Shown: positions 1 to 8,358, counted from the first letter of the stretch. The stretch: DNA of 64,000 nucleotides from Symbiodinium natans (GCA_905221605.1 CAJNDS010002509.1:322599-386598), one strand, 5' to 3'. Translations and numbers: made by a program. The notes: generated from the sequence alone by a model not told the origin.

Positions 1-766
1 GGCTTGAGAGTTGCAGGGCTTCGGGTTTCAGGTAGAGGGTTTGAGGTTTTAGGGTTTTTTGGTGTTTTTGAAAGGGGGGGGGGGGGGGGGTTGAGGGTGT
101 TTTGGAAGGTTGTAGGGGATGAAACCGTAAACCCTGCACCCGAAATTGGATCAAGCAAGAGTTCAGGGCTGGCTTAGCTGACTGGGCTCAAGAAACCCTT
201 CAGTTCTTAAGGTACCCCTTACCCAAACACCCTGAATCAGCTTCTGCAAAGCGACACTACACACCCCTGCAGCCCATCCATAAACCCAAACTCCTAGACT
301 CCCTCCATCCGAGGCAGATGGCCCAGATGACCAAGCCGCGGAGGTCGCCCGCCTAAGGGACTCTGGAAAGCACTTGAGTTTAGGCTTTGGAGTTTAGGGT
401 TTAGGGTCTTGGGTTGAGGGTTGAGGGTCTAGGGCCTACAGGGTTGAGGGTTTGGCGTCTGGGGCTTAGGGGTTGCGCAAGGTAGAAGGTTTTGGGTTGA
501 TGGCTCATATGGCTCAAAGTTGAAGGTTTAAGGTTATTCTGGCTAGTTGGTTCCTTTTCGGGCGCGTTGCATCATGGCATTCTCTACCAAGAGCCTGTCG
601 TTTTTGCGGCCTGTCTCCACTCTCGACAAGCATCCTCCTCCCTGGGTCGTTTAGGGTTTAGGTTTTAGGGTTCAGGGTTATAGGGTTATAGGGTTTAGGG
701 TTTAGGGTTTAGGGAATTGTCCTTCGCATCGCCCACGAAGCGTGCCTCATAGATGAGATCTGTATA

Positions 767-986
767 ACTTGGTAGCCCAGTGGTACCCTTTTCCCTTTTT
801 TTTGGTTCTGGTTCCCTTATAAAGTAACCAACCTGAACCCTAAACCCTAAACCCTAAACCCTAAACCCTAAACCCTAAACCCTAAACCCTAAACCCTAAA
901 CCCTAAACCCTAAACCCTAAACCCTATAAACCCTAAACCCTAAACCCAGGGTGCCCTTATTTTCATATGGTTACTGGGCTACTAAG
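767..986. mobile_element. MITE-like foldback, family 1 copy 1, split by a CCCTAAA array
   Basis: The ends read CTTGGTAGCCCAGTGG on the left and, inverted, CTTAGTAGCCCAGTAACC from the right. The same ends and internal order recur at 19054-19167, 21899-21998, 52231-52338 and 63465-63577, all 100-114 bp long. This copy is 220 bp only because 114 bp of CCCTAAA repeats (835-948) sit in its middle; without them it is about 106 bp. No coding capacity. Confidence 0.75.
835..948. repeat. CCCTAAA array inserted in a family-1 foldback
   Basis: About 15 tandem CCCTAAA units with one CCCTATAAA variant. It interrupts the foldback between its CCAACC and AGGGT segments, which are nearly adjacent in the other four copies. 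Confidence 0.9.
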
Positions 987-1026
987 ATAATGTGAAGGCG
1001 AAGTCTGAAGCGCGAGAAAGCACTTT

Positions 1027-1124
1027 GGTAGTTCTCTAAATGAGGTTCCCCTTTTTGGGTCCCCATACAGTACGGCACCTTGTAAAAAGGATCCTTCAAA
1101 GGGATGCTAATTTAGAGAACTACC
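1027..1124. mobile_element. Single foldback element with GGTAGTTCTCTAAAT ends
   Basis: The left end GGTAGTTCTCTAAAT is matched at the right by its exact inverse complement (ATTTAGAGAACTACC). The interior holds further complementary stretches. About 98 bp, no ORF; no second copy noticed in this window. Confidence 0.6.
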
Positions 1125-1302
1125 CAGAATATGGGAAGTTTTGTAGAGGTTTCCGGGCAAGCGTTCATCACCAGGTCGTCTATGGATAAGAATCGACGCC
1201 GGCCCCAAATAAAGGGCTACGCCGGCTACGCCATTGATCTTTTCCTGGTACTGTGAGGGTGTAGGATGCCAGGATTAGAGAGTACGAGGGTATGAGGGTA
1301 TT

Positions 1303-1407
1303 CCTAAAGGATCCTTGTACCTGCATAGTATATACTTGGGCCACCATGACATAGGAACTCCGAGGAGGCTCAAGTACCTACTATAGCTATGTGGACCCTT
1401 TGGGATA
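1303..1407. mobile_element. MITE-like foldback, family 2 (GGTCCATGTACCT ends)
   Basis: Diverged member of a family with ends like AAGGGTCCATGTACCT and an internal TACTTGGGCC. Other members: 21691-21806, 25553-25646, 27620-27726, 34396-34485 and 39737-39845. Confidence 0.55.
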
Positions 1408-1540
1408 GGCTGTAGAGTACGCTGTGCACTCCCTAAACCCTAAACCCTAAACCCTAAGCCCTAAGCCCTAATTAAGCCCTAAGCCCTAAGCCCTAAGCCC
1501 TAAGCCCTAAGCCCCAAACCCTACACCACATTGTGCCAAG

Positions 1541-1635
1541 CGTGGATTGGACCCGGGCACCCAACACATCCGCGACCCAGGCAGCACAGCCCTTGGATCC
1601 CAGCAGAGGAGACAATGACGCTTGAGGAACAAAAG
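1541..1635 (+). CDS. Possible internal exon between telomere-type arrays
   Basis: A 95-nt GC-rich island between a CCCTAAA array on the left and a TTTAGGG array on the right, edged by CCAAG and AAG|GTTTTAGG. One frame is open across it (2 nt plus 31 codons, ending MTLEEQK). Short GC-rich islands are often open by chance, so the support is the combination of flanks, splice-like edges and composition. Confidence 0.25.
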
Positions 1636-2617
1636 GTTTTAGGGTTAGGGTTTAGGGGTTTAGGCTTTAGGGTTTAGGGGTTTAGGGTTTAGGTGTTTAG
1701 GGGTTTAGGGTTTAGGGTTTAGGGTTTAGGGTTTAGGTGTTTAGGGGTTTAGGGGTTTAGGGTTTCGGTCTTAAACCCAGACACAACGCACCCCCGGGCC
1801 TGGACAAAGAGCCAGAGCCGCCTCGCTGACCACGCCTGTCGTCACGCTTTTGGGGTTAGGGTTTTAGGGTTTAGGATTTTGGGTTTAGAGTGCACCTAGA
1901 TGTTGTGGGGTGGCTTTTGGGGTTTTGGGTTTAGGGTGTCGGATTTCGGTGTAGAGTGCACCTAGAATTTCTGGGGTAGCTTTTGGAGTTCAGGGTGTCG
2001 GATTTAGTTTCTAGGTTACACCGTACAGGGAAATCTACCGTACTCACCCTACGCATGCTCGAAGGCTCGCAGAGGTCTCAGAGTTACCCTAAACAGGAAA
2101 CCCCTAAACCCCTAAACCCTAAACCCTAAAACCCTGCCTAGACCTGTCAAAACCCTGAATAACGCGGGACGATATGCAGGAACCGTGCTCGCAGGAGATG
2201 TTGCTTTAAAAACGGGTTTCTCCCGGTTTCTTCCACGTCTAGGTAAACCCTACACCCTAGACCCCAACCCTAAACCCTCAACCCTAAAGGCTTTTGTCAG
2301 GCTGGTCCGAGCCTTATCTTGCAGCGAGCAAAATGCATCGTGACCAGGCGTGTCTTGGGGTTAAGGTTTAGGGTTTAGGGTCTAGGGTCTAGGGTTTAGG
2401 GTTTAGGGTTTAGGGTTGGGGAGATTAAAGGGTTCAGAGTTTAGGGCTTCGGGGTTTTCTGGTTGCCAGGGTTTTGAGGCGTTCGGGTTTATTGGGTGTT
2501 CTTGCACTTGGGGCCTTGGGCTTGCAAAGCCCTGACATTCGGAGCCGTAAACACAAAGAACACCCTCGCAACCCTACAAGAGCCGCACTAACATGCACAT
2601 CAAAAGCTCATGTCTAT

Positions 2618-2726
2618 CCTAAACCCTAAACCCTAAACCCTAAACCCTAAACCCTAAACCCTAAACCCTAAACCCTAAACCCTAAACCCTAAACCCTAAA
2701 CCCTAAACCCTAAACCCTAAACCCTA
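2618..2726. repeat. CCCTAAA array, left flank of the KDZ element
   Basis: About 15 near-perfect CCCTAAA units ending exactly at the transposon boundary. The repeat resumes at 8227 after the element. Confidence 0.92.
2719..2726. repeat. Target-site duplication, left copy (AAACCCTA)
   Basis: Identical to 8227-8234. Because the target is a 7-bp tandem repeat, the phase across the insertion fits a duplication of 1, 8 or 15 bp. Eight matches the size I recall for Zisupton-type elements. Confidence 0.65.
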
Positions 2727-2760
2727 CAGAAGGGCCTGTCATGGGGCCTGGGTTTTTGCA
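2727..2760. repeat. Left terminal inverted repeat of the KDZ element
   Basis: Positions 2733-2760 match the inverse complement of 8193-8220 at 27 of 28 bases (core ATGGGGCCTGGGTTTTTGCA). The outer six bases match only partly, and the repeat reaches exactly to the CCCTAAA tract. Confidence 0.9.
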
Positions 2761-2871
2761 GGCATATTTTCAGGGTTGCTTGCATGCTTCGGAAGGCCCT
2801 TATGAATTCATGTAACCCGTCGTTACACCAGCACGCGCCTTATGCCCTACACCCCGAGCCTTCTACAAAGC

Positions 2872-3016
2872 CAAACAAACCAAAAAAACCAAAAGAACCA
2901 AAAAAACCAAAAAAAACAAAAAAACCAAGGATTTCCACACTACTCTGAAACCTTCGGACTAGTGTGAAAATCCTTGGTTTTTTTGTTTTTTTTGGTTTTT
3001 TTGGTTTTTTTGGTTT
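2872..3016. repeat. A/T-rich hairpin inside the left end
   Basis: A left arm of AACC/AAAAAAACC repeats ending in CCAAGGATTTCCACACT is mirrored after a loop of about 19 nt by AGTGTGAAAATCCTTGG and TTTTTTTGG repeats. The arms are about 56-66 bp. It could extrude as a cruciform, form a hairpin transcript, or simply be a nested foldback. ORFs called here are artefacts of the repeat. Confidence 0.8.
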
Positions 3017-3136
3017 CCGCTGCAGGTGGCGCACTCGGACAACTCCCTGCGACTGCTCCTTTGGGTTGGGTTTGGGGTCTATGTAAACATGACTATTGTA
3101 TAATATATCTTATGCTATGCTTCCGATGGGTCCAGC

Positions 3137-3205
3137 TGCTTATAAGCAAGCCTTCTGCTTATAAGCAGTCAGACTGCTTATAAGTCATACTTCTGCTTAT
3201 AAGCA
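3137..3205. promoter_or_regulatory. Four 19-bp iterons with palindrome TGCTTATAAGCA
   Basis: Copies begin at 3137, 3156, 3175 and 3194, exactly 19 bp apart. Three carry the perfect 12-bp palindrome TGCTTATAAGCA; the third ends in AAGT instead of AAGCA. Even spacing of a palindrome at about two helical turns is typical of a bound protein array. They lie 225 bp before the first gene of the element. Candidate binders are the transposase or the SF3-like ATPase; which one is inference. Confidence 0.75.
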
Positions 3206-3429
3206 CCGCCTAGCTATTCTCTTTTACGTTACAGGTCTGGCTTTTCTTGCTATGCACCTCGGCTGCACTGGGTGTTTCTTCTTTGATTTTTTTGCGACTA
3301 GACTTGGACACGACGGACTGCGTAACACAAGGCCTTGAGCTAAGACTTCGAGCCACGACTTATATTCGAAGGCATGTGGCTATAGCATATGCACGTAGCT
3401 TGTCCAGTTGCGCTTAGCCTAGCCTGAAT

Positions 3430-4194
3430 ATGAAGCGCTCTGCCCACGTTGCCGGCATCGCGAACATCCAAAATGGCATCATCAGCCTCCAGCTCGAGAA
3501 CCTGTCCCTTCGGCCTTCTCCCGCAGCCTCCTCGCCTCCTTACGCCTCGCGTCCTTCCGCATCGCCTTCTTCCGCATCGCCTCCTTCCGCATCGTGCTCA
3601 CCCCCTCTCATTGTCGATGTCTTGGCCAAGATTCAGGATGGCACCTACACCACACACGAGAGCAAGCGGGACCTCACCGGACGGCAGATCTTCAGCCATC
3701 TTTGCTATCTTCAACATCGGCACAGCCTCCAGGTGGGACTCAAAGGCGACTGGAACCCAACGGCCGAGGCCGCTTTGCAGGTGTGGTTGAGCTCGCCCAA
3801 AAAAGGCTTCAAACAGCAGGCCGATGAGAGGACTTTGGCCATCACGGACGCGCCAGCTACCTCAACACTGGCTATCGTAGACACCCCAGACACAAAGAAC
3901 TTGGCCATTCAAGAGACCCCGGACCCCAAGACTTCGACGACTGTGGACAATAACAAGGACAACACAAACGACGACGGCGCTGCCCCTGCATCCTCTTCGG
4001 GCTCTTCGTCCTCCGGCTCTTCGTCCTCCTCCAGTTCGTCAGGGTCAGACTCATCCATGCCTAAGACCAAGAGGGGCTTGCGTGCACGTGTAAAAAAACT
4101 GGAGGCGACGAACTCCCAGTTGAAAGCCGCTCTGGAAGAGACTACAGAGGATCTCTTCTGGGCTAATGATGCTCTGGGGGCTAACCGACCCTAG
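3430..4194 (+). CDS. Serine-rich coiled-coil protein of the KDZ element (ORF1)
   Basis: 254 residues, not assigned to a known family. Residues about 30-60 are a proline/serine/alanine-rich tract. Residues about 60-125 (DVLAKIQDGTYTTHESKRD onward) look folded. Then come three imperfect copies of a TLAI.D.P.T module (about 135-168), an acidic N/D stretch, and an S/G run with about 20 serines. The last 45 residues are basic then heptad-like (LRARVKKLEATNSQLKAAL), a likely coiled coil. The start is the first ATG after the iterons and gives MKRSAHVAG. It lies 92 bp before the ATPase gene on the same strand and inside the transposon ends, so it is probably an accessory protein, perhaps DNA-binding or oligomerising; that is inference. 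The disordered middle with folded ends resembles a linker or scaffold. Confidence 0.7.
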   Translation: MKRSAHVAGIANIQNGIISLQLENLSLRPSPAASSPPYASRPSASPSSASPPSASCSPPLIVDVLAKIQDGTYTTHESKRDLTGRQIFSHLCYLQHRHSLQVGLKGDWNPTAEAALQVWLSSPKKGFKQQADERTLAITDAPATSTLAIVDTPDTKNLAIQETPDPKTSTTVDNNKDNTNDDGAAPASSSGSSSSGSSSSSSSSGSDSSMPKTKRGLRARVKKLEATNSQLKAALEETTEDLFWANDALGANRP

Positions 4195-4286
4195 AACAGT
4201 CTGCAATGTACTTCTAGCCGTCTTCCCTTGTACATGGTCTGAGAACAAGCTGTCAAGGAGCCAAATGCAAGCTGTCAAAGCCAAGT

Positions 4287-6326
4287 GTGCAGGCTGTGCG
4301 CGTGTTACAAAAGAGTAGCTCAAGACTTGGTCGTGCAGCGTGTGCACATATCTTTCTGTGGCTAGGTTCAAGTTCCATCCTGTCCGTTCTCGCCGTCCTC
4401 TCACCCGCCTGCCATGTCCGTGTGGTCCGCCAAGCCGCCGGCCGACTTCACTCAAGCATGTTGCTTGCGGCTCCATTGGATTTTCGCGCCCTCGACGCCC
4501 CGGTGATCCATGCACGAACCTCGGAGCTTGGCAGCTTTGACATGCTACCGCTCAAAGCAGCAACACATTCCACTTCGGTAAAGTCCTTGGTTGAGCTTGT
4601 CAAACCGATGTCTGCGGGGGACTTTGATTTCGGACACCTTCATCACCTCATATCCACCGCCAAGTATGAGGACCTTCCCGGCCCCTTGTCTGTGAGCTTT
4701 GGCAATGGCATGAAATTCAAGATGCAGCTTGTGGGCCAGCAGTCTTCTGATGGTCAGTGGATTTTCTTGAAGCACTTCATCTTTGAAAACAAGATTCCCG
4801 CTCGGCTTCTCAAGACAACTCTCGCAGGGGACCTCCACATCATCGACTACGGCACGAACTTCCGCAGCGGTCTCAAGGGCTTCCAGTATATGTTGGAACA
4901 TGTTGGCCAATGGAGCGTTATGTGGTTCCAGACTCAGATGAAGGAGCCCAAAACCAAGACGAAAGAAACATCGGATCTGCAGAAAGGCTTCGACTTCATT
5001 CGCTCTACGGGCCCTCGGTCCAACATGCACAATCGGCAGACCGAGTGGACCGAAGTTGAGATTCACAAAGAAGACAGTCCCATCTTCGGCTGGTCGGCGG
5101 GCTTAGTCAAGGAGTCGCTTCGCGGCTACGCCAACTCCAATGTCTTCGCCGACTGTATCAGCAACTTCTTCGTCACGCTGCACGATCTCCAAGGCTGGTT
5201 CCTTCATGATGTTCTTGTTCCTCTCCTGCCCAGCATGAAGTCCAAGACCTTGGTCATGATGGGGCTGGCCGAGAAGGGCAAAACTCCGGCGGCCCAAGCG
5301 CTCGCACTCGCCATCTCTGAATACTGGATCTTAGTCGACGACATGGCTTGGGATGTCAAGCCTTCATTTCGTCTTTGCTCCAGCTTGGACCAGCTCCGTG
5401 GGGAGCCTGGCAAGAAACATGTTCCGGACATTCTGGACGACCCCGATATGAACGCGGTTCCCATGCCCAAGCTCAAGGCCTTTCTTGATGCCTCCTTAGA
5501 GGAGTCCTTCACCGTTGAACGTTGGACCACTTCCAAGTTTGTCCGCAACCAACTTCGCATCCTATGCGACAACAAGATAGACGAGGACGCCGACAAATGG
5601 ATCTCGCCTGACCAAGGCAGCATTCCCCATGAAGTCTTCTTGGATATCATTGCTCCAGCCTTCCCCGAGAAGTCATCCAGCCAAGATAAAATGGCTTTGT
5701 TGAAGCGCTCGCACTGGGTGGTGAACACCAATCGTGCCTGCTATGTTCGCAAGGCTGGCACGGGAACCAGTCCCGTGCCATGCATCCAGTACGAAGGCGG
5801 CATCACGGATTTCATTGCCGACTCAGGCAAGGCAATCATAGATCGTATGAAGAATGGCGACAAGAGTCCACCGTCTGATTGGCTGGAGAAGAGGCAGTGG
5901 TCGCATAACTTCGTCTCCCTGGTTCTTGAAAAGGGTGGTACTCCGGACCGAACAACAGTCCTTGTCGAGCAGGGTTTGTTTGACAAGACCAAACGCCGTG
6001 TCGAAAAGAAGCCCGACCTCCCCTTCTCTGGCCGGGTTGTTGTGGACTTGCAGAGCACAGACCTGGTTGCGCCCGCTGACGGGACCCAACATCCTGCGTC
6101 TCGGCCAACGAAGGCTGCCCCATCAACGTGGACTCCCGTGCCCGTCAAGAAGGAGCCAGGCATCTTCGCATCTCTGTCCACGGCTTCCGGTAGTGCTACA
6201 ATCGATCTGGACTCCCCCAGCCCCCGACCTGCTCAGGCAAAGCGGCGAAGGGATCACGGCGATGGGTCTGAGTCTGAAGATGGCGACGGCCTCCCTCGTG
6301 TTGGTGAAGCTCTGGAGGATGAGTGA
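4287..6326 (+). CDS. P-loop ATPase, superfamily-3 helicase-like (ORF2 of the KDZ element)
   Basis: 679 residues. A Walker A motif GLAEKGKT lies at residues 326-333 after a hydrophobic strand (TLVMM). A Walker B-like acidic strand (VPDILDDPDM) is at about 379-388, and a strand ending in Asn (QLRILCDNKID) at about 422-432 fits motif C of SF3 helicases. The A-B and B-C spacings of about 50 and 45 residues also fit that group. The first 280 residues are conserved-looking but unrecognised. The last 110 are disordered, with a basic KRRRDH patch and an acidic tail. The start is uncertain: the first 57 residues are of different character, and Met58 (4458) or Met86 (4542) are good alternatives. No Rep-type HUH or TnsC signature was seen. 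Likely role: ATP-driven DNA remodelling or unwinding during transposition or replication of the element. The SF3 label is a motif reading, not a database result; a general AAA+ ATPase is the main alternative. Confidence 0.75.
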   Translation: MQAVRVLQKSSSRLGRAACAHIFLWLGSSSILSVLAVLSPACHVRVVRQAAGRLHSSMLLAAPLDFRALDAPVIHARTSELGSFDMLPLKAATHSTSVKSLVELVKPMSAGDFDFGHLHHLISTAKYEDLPGPLSVSFGNGMKFKMQLVGQQSSDGQWIFLKHFIFENKIPARLLKTTLAGDLHIIDYGTNFRSGLKGFQYMLEHVGQWSVMWFQTQMKEPKTKTKETSDLQKGFDFIRSTGPRSNMHNRQTEWTEVEIHKEDSPIFGWSAGLVKESLRGYANSNVFADCISNFFVTLHDLQGWFLHDVLVPLLPSMKSKTLVMMGLAEKGKTPAAQALALAISEYWILVDDMAWDVKPSFRLCSSLDQLRGEPGKKHVPDILDDPDMNAVPMPKLKAFLDASLEESFTVERWTTSKFVRNQLRILCDNKIDEDADKWISPDQGSIPHEVFLDIIAPAFPEKSSSQDKMALLKRSHWVVNTNRACYVRKAGTGTSPVPCIQYEGGITDFIADSGKAIIDRMKNGDKSPPSDWLEKRQWSHNFVSLVLEKGGTPDRTTVLVEQGLFDKTKRRVEKKPDLPFSGRVVVDLQSTDLVAPADGTQHPASRPTKAAPSTWTPVPVKKEPGIFASLSTASGSATIDLDSPSPRPAQAKRRRDHGDGSESEDGDGLPRVGEALEDE

Positions 6327-6579
6327 GCCAAGCACTTTAGATCCTGAGTGAGGCCCTGAGTGAGGCTAAGCTTAGATTTTGACTATGATATGATCCCTGC
6401 ATCACTCTATGTGAGTGAAGCCTGTGTGCCAACATCGCCCGCCGAAATATGCACTAGTCGCCACTCCTTCGATGTTCTGAGCCATCTCATGCCTCGCATG
6501 CTATGTTGTTTCTTTATTCCCTCAGCCACGCCTCCAAGTAGTTCGCCATCGCTGCAGTAGCTAGTCGTCGGTAGTCAGC

Positions 6580-7818
6580 ATGAAGCGTCCGGCCGCCCAA
6601 AGCACTTCAAGGATCTTCCGCTCTCATCTCTTCACGTGTATGTGCAAAGGAAACCTTGCAGAAGCTCACAAAGTCGACGCCACCCTCTACGGGATGTCCG
6701 GTCCCGAGAAGGTCTCGGTTGTCACCGTCCGCTGTACCTCGTACTCCTGCAGAAGAACGTATGGTCCCAACTTCTACATCGAACAAAGTGAGAAGATCAA
6801 CACCCTACCAGATGTAGATGCTGCCGGGGAGGCTATATTTCTCAGTCCCAAGATTGGCTTCACGGTGACCTACCTTCGCTACCACATGCTCTTGGAGTTC
6901 CGGGCTTTCGCTTCAGCTCGAGCAGCGCTCGATGTGTATAACAGGGTATACGACATCAAACACTGCAGTGTAGGGGGTCACTTCAGAGATGTCCATGGGT
7001 CCGCGATCATGTATTTCCTCGCTCTCAGTGAGTATCCGGCCGCATCGATCCCCATGAATTTTGCCATTGGTCAAGAGGCAACCAGTCAATCGATTGAAGC
7101 CTACGATCGCTATGTGCATAACCATGCGTTCCCTCCGTCTGACAAGCGGAAGGTCACGGAGATTGTGTGCGACGGCCATGCTAAGGTGCACGTGAAATGC
7201 GGCTCCTCGGACAAGAAGCACCCCGGAAAGCCTCGAGCGAACGGCAAACGGAAGCCCTACGGCTACGGCTGGTTCATGGCCGTTGATCCTCGCACTTTAC
7301 GCGTCCTGGGGGTTTCCTGCCTTCGCCAGCCGGAGGGCAACGAAGTGATGGACGGCATCCTCACACAGCTCCTCCCTAAGTATCCAAAGCTTGACGGGGT
7401 CGTTATGGACAGGGCTTGCGCCTTCCTCCCTCACGCAAAGCGCACCAAGAAGTTTGCACAGGTGGGCTATTGGTGTGTTGACTATTTCCACGGTACCAAA
7501 CACAGTGACCAATGCCCTTGCAACCCCCATCATGTCCGTCGTCTTGACCGTCGCTTTGCTCGTGTAAACACTTCGGCAGCGGAACAGGTCTTTTCCTGGT
7601 TCCGCCAGTATGCGAGAGTTCTGAATGAGCTCTCCCCGCACCAGCATCGTCTGAAAGTCTTGGTGTTCTGTAAGCTGCATAATGATGTCTGCCGGGGCGG
7701 GCGGCCTGGCTACCTCAGCCAGTTTCCTTACAAACGTAAGAAAGTCTCGAAGGCCTACAGCTGTAGCATGAAGTGCCAGAAGACAGCTCCCAAGAAGCGT
7801 CCGGCATGTCGAGTATGA
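6580..7818 (+). CDS. KDZ/Zisupton-like DDE transposase (ORF3)
   Basis: 412 residues. The RNase-H-fold triad is visible: Asp198 in VCDGHAKV, Asp277 in GVVMDRACAF, and Glu335 in NTSAAEQVFSWF. Between the second and third acidic residues is a Cys/His insert (DYFHGTKH at 301-308, then QCPCNPHH), a hallmark of KDZ enzymes. The N-terminus has Cys20, Cys22, Cys52 and Cys57, consistent with a CxC-type zinc-binding module. The basic C-terminus (KKRPACRV) lies within a tandem duplication. In this family the enzyme cuts and rejoins the element at its inverted repeats; here those are 2727-2760 and 8193-8226. The gene follows the ATPase after 253 bp on the same strand. All catalytic positions are intact with no frameshift, so it could be active. 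It is short for the family, so a missing N-terminal domain is possible. Confidence 0.82.
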   Translation: MKRPAAQSTSRIFRSHLFTCMCKGNLAEAHKVDATLYGMSGPEKVSVVTVRCTSYSCRRTYGPNFYIEQSEKINTLPDVDAAGEAIFLSPKIGFTVTYLRYHMLLEFRAFASARAALDVYNRVYDIKHCSVGGHFRDVHGSAIMYFLALSEYPAASIPMNFAIGQEATSQSIEAYDRYVHNHAFPPSDKRKVTEIVCDGHAKVHVKCGSSDKKHPGKPRANGKRKPYGYGWFMAVDPRTLRVLGVSCLRQPEGNEVMDGILTQLLPKYPKLDGVVMDRACAFLPHAKRTKKFAQVGYWCVDYFHGTKHSDQCPCNPHHVRRLDRRFARVNTSAAEQVFSWFRQYARVLNELSPHQHRLKVLVFCKLHNDVCRGGRPGYLSQFPYKRKKVSKAYSCSMKCQKTAPKKRPACRV

Positions 7819-8066
7819 AGGACCTCGAGCAGTCATGCACAGTGGGCAGAACGAGTGGGGAGAAATGCCGTTGCACTGTCTGCATGCTGTGTATGCTGCA
7901 AACGTAAGAAAGTCTCGAAGGCCTACAGCTGTAGCATGAGGTGCCAGAAGACAGCTCCCAAGAAGCGTCCGGCATGTCGAGTATGAAGGACCTCGACCAG
8001 TCATGCACAGTGGGCAGAACGAGTGGGGAGAAATGCCCTTGCACTGTCTGCATGCTGTGTATGCTT
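7731..8066. repeat. 168-bp tandem duplication over the transposase 3' end
   Basis: Unit 7731-7898 is repeated at 7899-8066 with only a few mismatches. The first copy contains the last 28 codons and stop of the transposase; the second repeats this tail without an upstream frame. Near-identity implies a recent event. Confidence 0.9.
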
Positions 8067-8152
8067 CCCTTGCGGTTTCAATGCATCCAAGGTATTTCAA
8101 CGACGACTATGTCCTCCAGAGTCCCAGACGATTTGATATGTAAATACGCATG

Positions 8153-8194
8153 TACCCAAATAGTGGGGTTGGATATACCCAAATAGTGGGGTTG
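8153..8194. repeat. Right subterminal direct repeats
   Basis: Two identical 19-bp copies of TACCCAAATAGTGGGGTTG at 8153-8171 and 8176-8194, 23 bp apart. The second overlaps the inner end of the right inverted repeat, a usual place for transposase binding sites. Confidence 0.75.
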
Positions 8195-8226
8195 CAAAAA
8201 CCCAGGCCCCATGGCAGGCCGCTCTC
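8193..8226. repeat. Right terminal inverted repeat of the KDZ element
   Basis: Inverse of the left end with one mismatch over 28 bp (8193-8220). The outer GCTCTC borders the resumed CCCTAAA tract at 8227. Confidence 0.9.
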
Positions 8227-8234
8227 AAACCCTA
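8227..8234. repeat. Target-site duplication, right copy (AAACCCTA)
   Basis: Matches 2719-2726. Followed by further CCCTAAA units to about 8285. Confidence 0.65.
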
Positions 8235-8358
8235 AACCCTAAACCCTATAAACCCTAAACCCTAAACCCTGAACCATTAACCCTAAGGGCCTCTTGCGCC
8301 GAGAGTTCCTGCAAGTGAACATGCAACCCAAAACCTTGTGGAAGTCTTAGGGGGTGTA

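Larger units (their letters stand above)
1..2718. other. Repeat-rich non-coding region with telomere-type arrays
   Basis: No convincing gene apart from one possible exon. Telomere-type tracts: degenerate TTTAGGG at about 355-475; TTTAGGG 645-716; CCCTAAA 835-948; CCCTAAA grading into CCCTAAG 1434-1525; TTTAGGG/TTTAGGGG 1637-1772; degenerate TTTAGGG 1850-1995; short CCCTAAA 2099-2135 and 2242-2290; TTTAGGG 2360-2415; CCCTAAA 2618-2726. A run of about 18 G lies at 75-90. Three small foldback elements are listed separately. Confidence 0.85.
2727..8226 (+). mobile_element. Complete three-gene KDZ/Zisupton-like DNA transposon, 5.5 kb
   Basis: The element is bounded by inverted terminal repeats (2727-2760 and 8193-8226) and an 8-bp AAACCCTA duplication, and is inserted in a CCCTAAA tract that continues on both sides. 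Left to right it holds a 140-bp A/T hairpin, four 19-bp iterons, and three genes on the + strand (coiled-coil protein, SF3-like ATPase, DDE transposase), then a 168-bp tandem duplication and two subterminal 19-bp direct repeats. The transposase triad and all three reading frames are intact and the ends are well matched, so the copy is probably young. Transposition by a KDZ-family DDE enzyme is inferred from the family. The role of the other two genes is unknown; no published element with this gene set comes to mind. Confidence 0.85.

Noticed and set aside
3449-4054. Alternative ORFs overlapping ORF1 of the transposon
   Set aside because: Shadow frames of a GC-rich, serine-rich gene; they lack start context and domain content.
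7297-8100. 267-aa minus ORF across the 168-bp duplication
   Set aside because: Antisense to the transposase; it is long only because the tandem duplication repeats an open antisense stretch.
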